Assembly (NCBI GenBank): GCA_021442155.1
Contig: CM038223.1
Span: forward strand, 30,416,983 to 30,480,982
Length of the DNA stretch: 64,000 nucleotides
Reading direction: 5' to 3'
Origin: Cymbidium sinense
Taxonomy: Eukaryota; Streptophyta; Magnoliopsida; Asparagales; Orchidaceae
The notes beneath the pieces were generated by a model. The model was not told where the DNA came from, did no database searches, and saw only the letters and a list, made by a program, of their open reading frames with translations. Within the stretch, counting starts at the first letter, position 1. Every line of letters starts with the position of its first letter. This document shows, one piece after another, positions 58,701 to 64,000 of this stretch. Both the position numbers and the translations under genes were made by a program.

Positions 58701-58968
58701 ATTTATTTTACCAATATTGTGGTGTTTTGTCGATGCACCATAGCACAACATCAATGCCTAACCTCAATTACTACATAATGTTGGTTATAAAATTAATTAA
58801 CATAAATATCATTAATATTCCTTTTGATTAGTATGGTGACCATTCTAGTACGTTGACAAGTGCCTCGATGCTACATGCTCAGCACCATAGCACTGGTCCC
58901 ATGTTTCAGGAACTGAGAGGTGAACACTTCAACTCTTATAAAGTAACATCGTGGTGCCAAGGCTAGTT
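58701..58968. other. GCAC-motif stretch before the ORF
   Basis: Contains GCACCATAGCAC-type motifs and 'tgcctcgatgc'. It may belong to LTR E or be a U3 region of the unit carrying the following ORF; the palindromic motifs do not reveal orientation. Confidence 0.4.
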
Positions 58969-58976
58969 TATAAATA
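58969..58976 (+). promoter_or_regulatory. TATA box upstream of ORF
   Basis: TATAAATA, 113 bp before the first ATG of the ORF at 59082, followed by AGACCCCTCGGC and a pyrimidine-rich leader. A plausible start of an LTR-type transcript. Confidence 0.5.
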
Positions 58977-59081
58977 AGACCCCTCGGCTATGAATTTTAT
59001 TCATTCTAAACTAGTAGTTATGTTTTAAGGTTATTTTACCCTTTCCTCTCTTGACTTGCATTCCACTTTACAAAAGCCAAT

Positions 59082-60231
59082 ATGCCTGTGAATTACATCT
59101 GCAAGGGTAAAAAGAGGGCATCTGTCAGTAACACTAATAGGTTTGTTAGTGTAAAAGTGGAGGAATGTACCACTATGTTCTCATACACAAACATCTCACC
59201 CTAGAGAGGAGTTTCTTTAATCTAAGTTGGAGCATGGAGAGGACTATTAATGAATGAGGCTGAGAGAAGTTTGCCTATGACAAAAACTCCTACATCATTA
59301 CTATGATGCTAGAATCCTTCACCAATGTGAAGGAAAGTCAAAATAACAAAGCTTTTATTTAGGGAAAGCTAATAAGTTTTGATAATAGTACTATTAACAT
59401 ATATTATAATTTATAAGATGTAGTGTATGATCAGTATCTCTTCTATTATAATGATCATCCTGATTTTGATGAAATCATTAATTTCTTCATTATTAGAAAT
59501 TTTAATATTTAGTGGAAAAGCATGAAAGATAAGATTACTAACTTTCTTGTCACTCGACTTACTGATGAGGCCAAAGTTTAGCATTATTTATTTTCTGCCA
59601 AGTTAATACCCACTGGTAATATTAGTGAGGAGACTTGAGATAGAACCATTTGAATTTTGCAATTCAAAAGAGCTTTACTATAGATGTATGGAGAATTATA
59701 TATAATTCTATTTATAATATACTTAGAGGTAGTACTATTGTAGAATATGGTCATTCTTTTTTTATTAATTCATCATGTTGTGACGAGTGTGCAAGGGATG
59801 TCTAATGAAAAGGTCCTAATTCAAAGGGCCCCTTATTTAAAATTATAATTGAAGGATTTTTCTTGAGGACCAAAGTGGGAGAAAGCTCATGCTCTCCTCA
59901 GTCTTGACCTAAATTCTCTAATAGATTAGACAAGAAACTCCAAGAAATTGGAGGACAAGTCTCAAATTTAAGGAAAAAGGTTGAGGAAACCAGTTAGTAA
60001 TAGTAGAAATTGGAGAAAACTTTGACCACCATATGGGGCAACAATAGTAGTAGTTTTTAAACATGGTTGAGTTTAACTCAACACTTCTTCATATGTTTAA
60101 AAATTTTGGCTTTCATGTAGGCCGGGTTAATCATCTTTTCTATGGTGTCTCATTATTAGCCTTATGTTAGCACCTCTCCAAATCCAGAAAAATACGAAGA
60201 GATGAAAGATGATGATGACTACGACTATTAA
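59082..60231 (+). pseudogene. ORF resembling 'putative plant transposon protein'
   Basis: It starts MPVNYICKGKKRASVSNTNRF, continues through several frames, and ends cleanly at 60229-60231 with NPEKYEEMKDDDDYDY and stop. The middle part (about 59560-59720), LTDEAKV.HYLFSAKLIPTGNISEE, D R T I, and YGELY, resembles the plant retroelement-associated domain I know as PF20167 (the EArvWh.flsarLlPt...Se.trdRa.lly.il pattern). The span is 1150 bp, not a multiple of three, so there is at least one frameshift, besides several stops. With a TATA box before it and AATAAA (about 60330) after it, it looks like a former transcription unit, perhaps an additional ORF of a gypsy element inserted into LTR E. 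Function unknown. Confidence 0.5.
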
Positions 60232-60424
60232 TTTTTCTTCTTTCCCCTTTTTATTTATTTTTATTTTTTTCATTACTTTTATTTATTATGAAACTTCTTA
60301 TAATAATATTTTGGTATTAATAAAGATCTCTTTATTTCTATGCTTTTTGTTTGTCTCTATTATGTAAAATGCTCTAAGATTTAAAAGCTTAATAATAAAA
60401 TTTTAAGTTCAAATAAACAATATT
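60232..60424 (+). terminator. 3' region with candidate poly(A) signal
   Basis: Strongly T-rich sequence with TATTAATAAAGATC at about 60326-60339, 100 bp after the ORF's stop. It is a plausible plant polyadenylation region; no gene. Confidence 0.4.
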
Positions 60425-60840
60425 GAAGGCTCAATGCCTCGGTGCTGTAAAATCAATGCCTTGGCATCATTAGTTAGAAGACATAAGTTTAAAAAACTTG
60501 AGAACTCAGCACTATAGCACTACATGGATAGCATTATAGCACAATAGATATGCCTTGAGTTTAATATTAGAGGATCAGTGCCTCAATGTTATAATATCAG
60601 TGTCTTGGCCCTATTAGTTGAGTGTCTAAGGTTTTAATTTCTTGAGAGCACAGTGCCTAAGTACATAAATATTAACACCATAGTACTATCAAATGAGTGT
60701 CAAAGTTTAATTTTCTCGAGAGCATAGTGCCTCGGTGCTGAAATATCGGCACCATGGCACTATGAAATGAGTATTAAAGTTTAGTTTTCTCAAGAGCTCA
60801 GCACTTCATCATTGAAACTTACTTCATAAGAAATTCTACT
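60425..60840 (+). repeat. ~75-bp tandem repeat with GCCTCGGTGCTG core
   Basis: Cores (AGTGCCTCGGTGCTG and variants) at about 60435, 60579, 60654, 60729 and 60799 are spaced by 75 bp or twice that. Each unit continues with GCACCATGGCACTATnAAATGAGT and TTTTCTCGAGAGC. The motifs match the middle of the gypsy LTR family. Confidence 0.75.
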
Positions 60841-61829
60841 TAGGATTCATTCATCGTTCTCCTTGGGTCTAGGCCATGAGGTCAATATTGGATAATGCAA
60901 TTCATGGTTATTGATTGAGCATCTCTTGGGTTTTATGGTTTAGTTTAGGGTTAAGTTTAGGGTTTTGGATTTAAGGTTTAGATTTTAGAGTTTAGTATAT
61001 TTTAATATGTTTATCAAGAAGTATGACATCTTTTTTTAATGTTTTAACTCTATTTACCAATGAGGACTCATAATTTAATAATTATTATTACTATAGAGTA
61101 ATCTATATACTAATTATAAATCTACAAAGTAAAGGGTGGATCTCCATAACTAAGTGAGATGATAGCATGATATATAGAAAGTTTGTTTAATGATATCACA
61201 TAAAGGCTGAATCAAGTATATATAAGTGAAGTATTTATAAATAAATATCTTTCATAAGTATATATATGAACTAAATATTGCTTAGGTTTTTTACTTTTAT
61301 TGTCCTTGAGAATTATTTTTACTTATAGTTTATATCATCTAGTTAATACATTCACGCCCCTAATAAAACATTATACCCCTCCTCATGAATGCAACTTAGC
61401 AATAAAAATGTCAACAAAGAAGTCATAGTTGTGCTAAATCTAATCCCTCTACATACATATCCATCAATCATTATATGATCACCACTCAAAAAGATGAAAG
61501 ATAAATCCATTATGAAAATGTTCTAGATAAACTAAATACAAATATGATCATACCTGATAATCATTTTTAGTCTCCCAAATCTGAGAATTTGAAATTCCTA
61601 AGCATTATTTACATAAGTGATTGTAGAAAGTGCATTTACATATTTGTTCTCTACCTAATTATGGGGAAAAAATAATTTCCTATTTAGATAATCAAATTCA
61701 TCATTAATGAATAAACATATTATCTAAGAAGATAAACATGTTATCATATAATATATTGAATCACTTAAATAAGGACTTTTAATGGATTCTTCTCTTTAAC
61801 TATATGGAAAACATATAATAATGTTTATT
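60841..61829. other. Unassigned AT-rich stretch
   Basis: No gene. At 60925-60990 there is a run of telomere-like words (TTTAGGGTT, TTTAGGGTTTT, and degenerate forms), not a true array. The remainder may include the eroded 3' end of AT-rich copy 4. Confidence 0.4.
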
Positions 61830-62912
61830 TTATTCTGGGATCATGGTTCCCTATATGGGCAAGCCCTTATAGTAATTTACATCATAGGAATAAGGATCTC
61901 TTCCTAAGAATACTCTCGATTGAAGAAATATGTGTTTATTTTTATAGATTTCTAAGTTGGGTCATAAGATAATTTATAATTTGGAACTTCAAAAGAGAAC
62001 ATTGAAAAGTGGAATGAGTTCTTTTGGAAACCAAAAAGGATAAAGTAAGAAATGTCTATAAATAATGGGATGCTTGGTGGACAATTCAACAATTTGACTA
62101 TTAGGCATTAAAATTTAGAGTTTAAATTAAATTTTGATTTAAAACTTTATTTGAGATCTAAGGCTTATATGCACAAGACTGTAGAAATGCTTAGGGTTGA
62201 AGACTTACTCCAATAAGATGCTTCAGATCCTAAGTTTATAATTGCTCCTGAAATAAGTCAATGGCTTGACTTAGTAATACTTTTGAGAATTATTGGTTCT
62301 TTCTCTCACTTGAAGAAAACCTATCCCTGACTCCTCTAAACTTATAACCTAAGTCGAAGGGCTAGTAGCTAATGCCACCTAAGCAATTTTAAATCCATGA
62401 TGTCAAGTCTCATGAATGCAAGGTGGCCAGGCTGTTTTATCTTTAGAAAGAAATTTAAAACCTAGACTCACTTCCTAATCCATAAGGTCATGTTGTGTAT
62501 TGTATGTACCTAACTAATGTAGCAAATTTCAGCCTTTATATCTTGACTCACAATTTTTTAAGGCTTTTGGGGAATGCAATTTATGCCTACAATGAGATGC
62601 AATTAGATGTGGTCATGGGCCAACTCAAAAAGAGAAGCTAGACTTCCCTAAGAAGGCAATCATCCTCAAAAGTCAGATGCCCTTATGTACAATGGGTGAA
62701 GTGAATTGGAATTAATATGCTAGTATGATTCGCAAGAGCTAATTATTTATAGTTAATTTTAAGTTATTCCTAGGGATTTAATTTAGGTGAGAACTTTTGA
62801 ATTTCTTTATTTTTGTTTTAGTGGTTTATATTTAGCTTGGATAGAAAATTCATTTTTTCTAAGAGCCTAATGTCCACACATTCACCATAGAAAATACAGC
62901 ACAAAAAGAAAC
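61830..62912 (-). mobile_element. AT-rich long element, copy 4 (minus, fragment)
   Basis: Its complement aligns with the last part of copies 2 and 3: GTTTCTTTTTGTGCTGTATTT and 'gaatgtgtggacattagg' (matching 36.32 kb), 'accttgcattcatgagacttgacatcatggatttaaaattgcttaggtggc' (matching 36.81 kb), 'gaagcatcttattggagtaag' (matching 37.02 kb), and an 'aatcgagagtatt' stretch matching copy 3 at 49.52 kb. It begins abruptly at the 3' end of an inverted copia LTR, so its 5' part is missing or lies beyond the window. Confidence 0.75.
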
Positions 62913-64000
62913 CTAGATTTTACAATAGAAAAAAAAACATAGAAAATTAAAAAAAGAACACAAAGATTTTACATGGTTTGGCCAAACCCTAAAATATGCC
63001 TATGTCAACACCTAGCCACCCAGGCTAAGAATTTACTAAATCAAAATTAAGAATATAATAAACCTTTCATACTATCCTTCATAGGAAAGTACAACCTAAC
63101 ACCATATTGTCCGTAATAAGCAAGTACAACCCAACACCATACTTTTCTTAATGGGAAAGTACAACCCAACCACATACTTTCCTTAACGGACAAATACAAC
63201 CCAACAAAAAAATAAGGAAGAGGAATATAGAAGTATCTAACTCTCAATTTAAAACTATTTTTCTCTCATAACCCATATACAATAATATTAAGGCAAGTGA
63301 ATTAAAAAGAAAGAAAGATAGCTCACTTTAATTGATATTTAAATTTGAAATCAATGATCAAACTTGAAAGATGTATATGATGCAAATGACTGTTTAAACT
63401 ATTTTATGTGAATATAATAACTTCAAATCAAGGTGATTTAATTTATGATTTGAAATATAGCACAATAATGTTTTGACACTTGAATCAATCACTTGTTAGA
63501 AAGAGACTAAGAGTTTTCCAAAAGATCAAATGAAAATGAAAGCATAATTCCCATAAACTCAAATGAAATCTCTTTTTAAGAGGATTATCACTTATGCAAA
63601 GTGGGAGACTATTTAAGAGAAAAGAAAACTTGCACCTTACAAGTGTTCTTCATTAACTAATTATCACAACATAAGTATTACTTAAGCATATATAAAATTA
63701 AAAAGAAGAGAAGAGTTTGAAAACACAAAACTTTAATCAAAACCAAATAAAGCTTTTAGCCTACTTGAGAAAGTGTATGAGTATATGTGTTAAGAACATA
63801 TTTAATTGACTAAATGCCTAAGAATCTTAGCCCAAGAAAGAAATCAAGGTCTCACACAAGAGTAGAAATAAAATAAAATAAAGGAACCTTGAATAGCTTT
63901 CAGCCAAGAAATATTTACATCAATCCATGAACTTCTTTTATGCAATCTTCAAGCTAATCAGTTGTAGGTTGAAAGATGGAAGAAGGATAAAGCGATTAGC
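62913..64000 (-). mobile_element. SIRE-like Ty1/copia LTR, inverted, continues past window
   Basis: On the minus strand from 64000 down it shows the family's end features in order: the hairpin minisatellite (63206-63080), TAGCCTGGGTGGCTAGGTGTTGAC, GGTTTGGCCAAACCATGTAAAATC, then a T-rich end. The C-rich terminus seen at 56.15 kb is missing. A minus-strand open frame at 63047-63247 is read through the minisatellite and is not a gene. The remainder up to 64000 is AT-rich and matches the leader-like part of the other two LTRs only loosely. Confidence 0.7.
63080..63206 (-). repeat. Hairpin minisatellite, third copy (4 units)
   Basis: Units of about 37 bp read, on the plus strand, GGAAAGTACAACCCAACACCATACTTTTCTTAAT and variants. 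They are the complement of the arrays at 28.24 and 55.82 kb. Confidence 0.85.

Noticed and set aside
63047..63247. 66-codon minus-strand frame with repeats
   Set aside because: It is translated LTR minisatellite.
1..64000. tRNA, rRNA, CRISPR, bacterial operons or organelle insertions
   Set aside because: No cloverleaf, rRNA core, regularly spaced repeat-spacer array or organelle gene was recognised by eye. A tRNAscan and organelle BLAST would settle this.

Overview
This is a stretch of plant nuclear intergenic DNA: AT-rich, poor in CpG, with no intact host gene, rRNA or tRNA that I can recognise. Nearly everything I can name is a decayed retrotransposon, many nested in one another. The lineages (Tat-type Ty3/gypsy, SIRE-like Ty1/copia, RTE and L1 LINEs, a hAT-like non-autonomous element) fit a large-genome angiosperm. 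I cannot name the species.

Main player 1: a Tat-type Ty3/gypsy family. Its LTR is about 2.55 kb and its primer-binding site matches tRNA-Arg(ACG). Its pol runs protease, RT, a gypsy RNase H, a second RNase H and integrase. Downstream of pol come a tandem-repeat block and a further ORF that resembles the plant mobile domain (PMD), then the 3' LTR. Four loci belong to it: a pol at 5.56-10.02 kb split by a solo LTR (6368-9408); an internally rearranged element at about 14.02-25.05 kb; the most complete copy at about 37.6-57.56 kb; and an inverted LTR plus leader at 57.57-58.7 kb.

Main player 2: a long AT-rich family without coding capacity, present four times (16.4-21.8, 33.5-37.3, 41.9-49.73 kb on +, and 61.8-62.9 kb on -). 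The third copy is 7.83 kb, sits inside the gypsy integrase, and is flanked by the 5-bp direct repeat CATTA.

Main player 3: a SIRE-like Ty1/copia family. A gag-protease remnant lies at 12.6-14.0 kb, and related LTRs lie at 25.3-29.3, 53.9-56.2 (+) and 62.9-64.0 kb (-). These LTRs carry a hairpin-forming minisatellite.

Minor pieces are a 505-bp hAT-like element with a perfect 8-bp TSD inside the solo LTR's own minisatellite, two RTE LINE tails (one with a 12-bp TSD), an L1 LINE tail, an ORF resembling the 'putative plant transposon protein' family, and several microsatellites. All coding remnants have stops or frameshifts. The catalytic residues of the best gypsy copy are changed mainly by G-to-A substitutions. 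Layout: 1-5.5 kb unassigned with LTR-like hints; 5.5-14 kb gypsy and copia remnants; 14-25 kb gypsy element with a nested AT-rich copy; 25-33.5 kb copia LTR and LINEs; 33.5-57.5 kb AT-rich copy and the nested gypsy element; 57.5-64 kb rearranged LTRs, an ORF, an AT-rich copy and a copia LTR.
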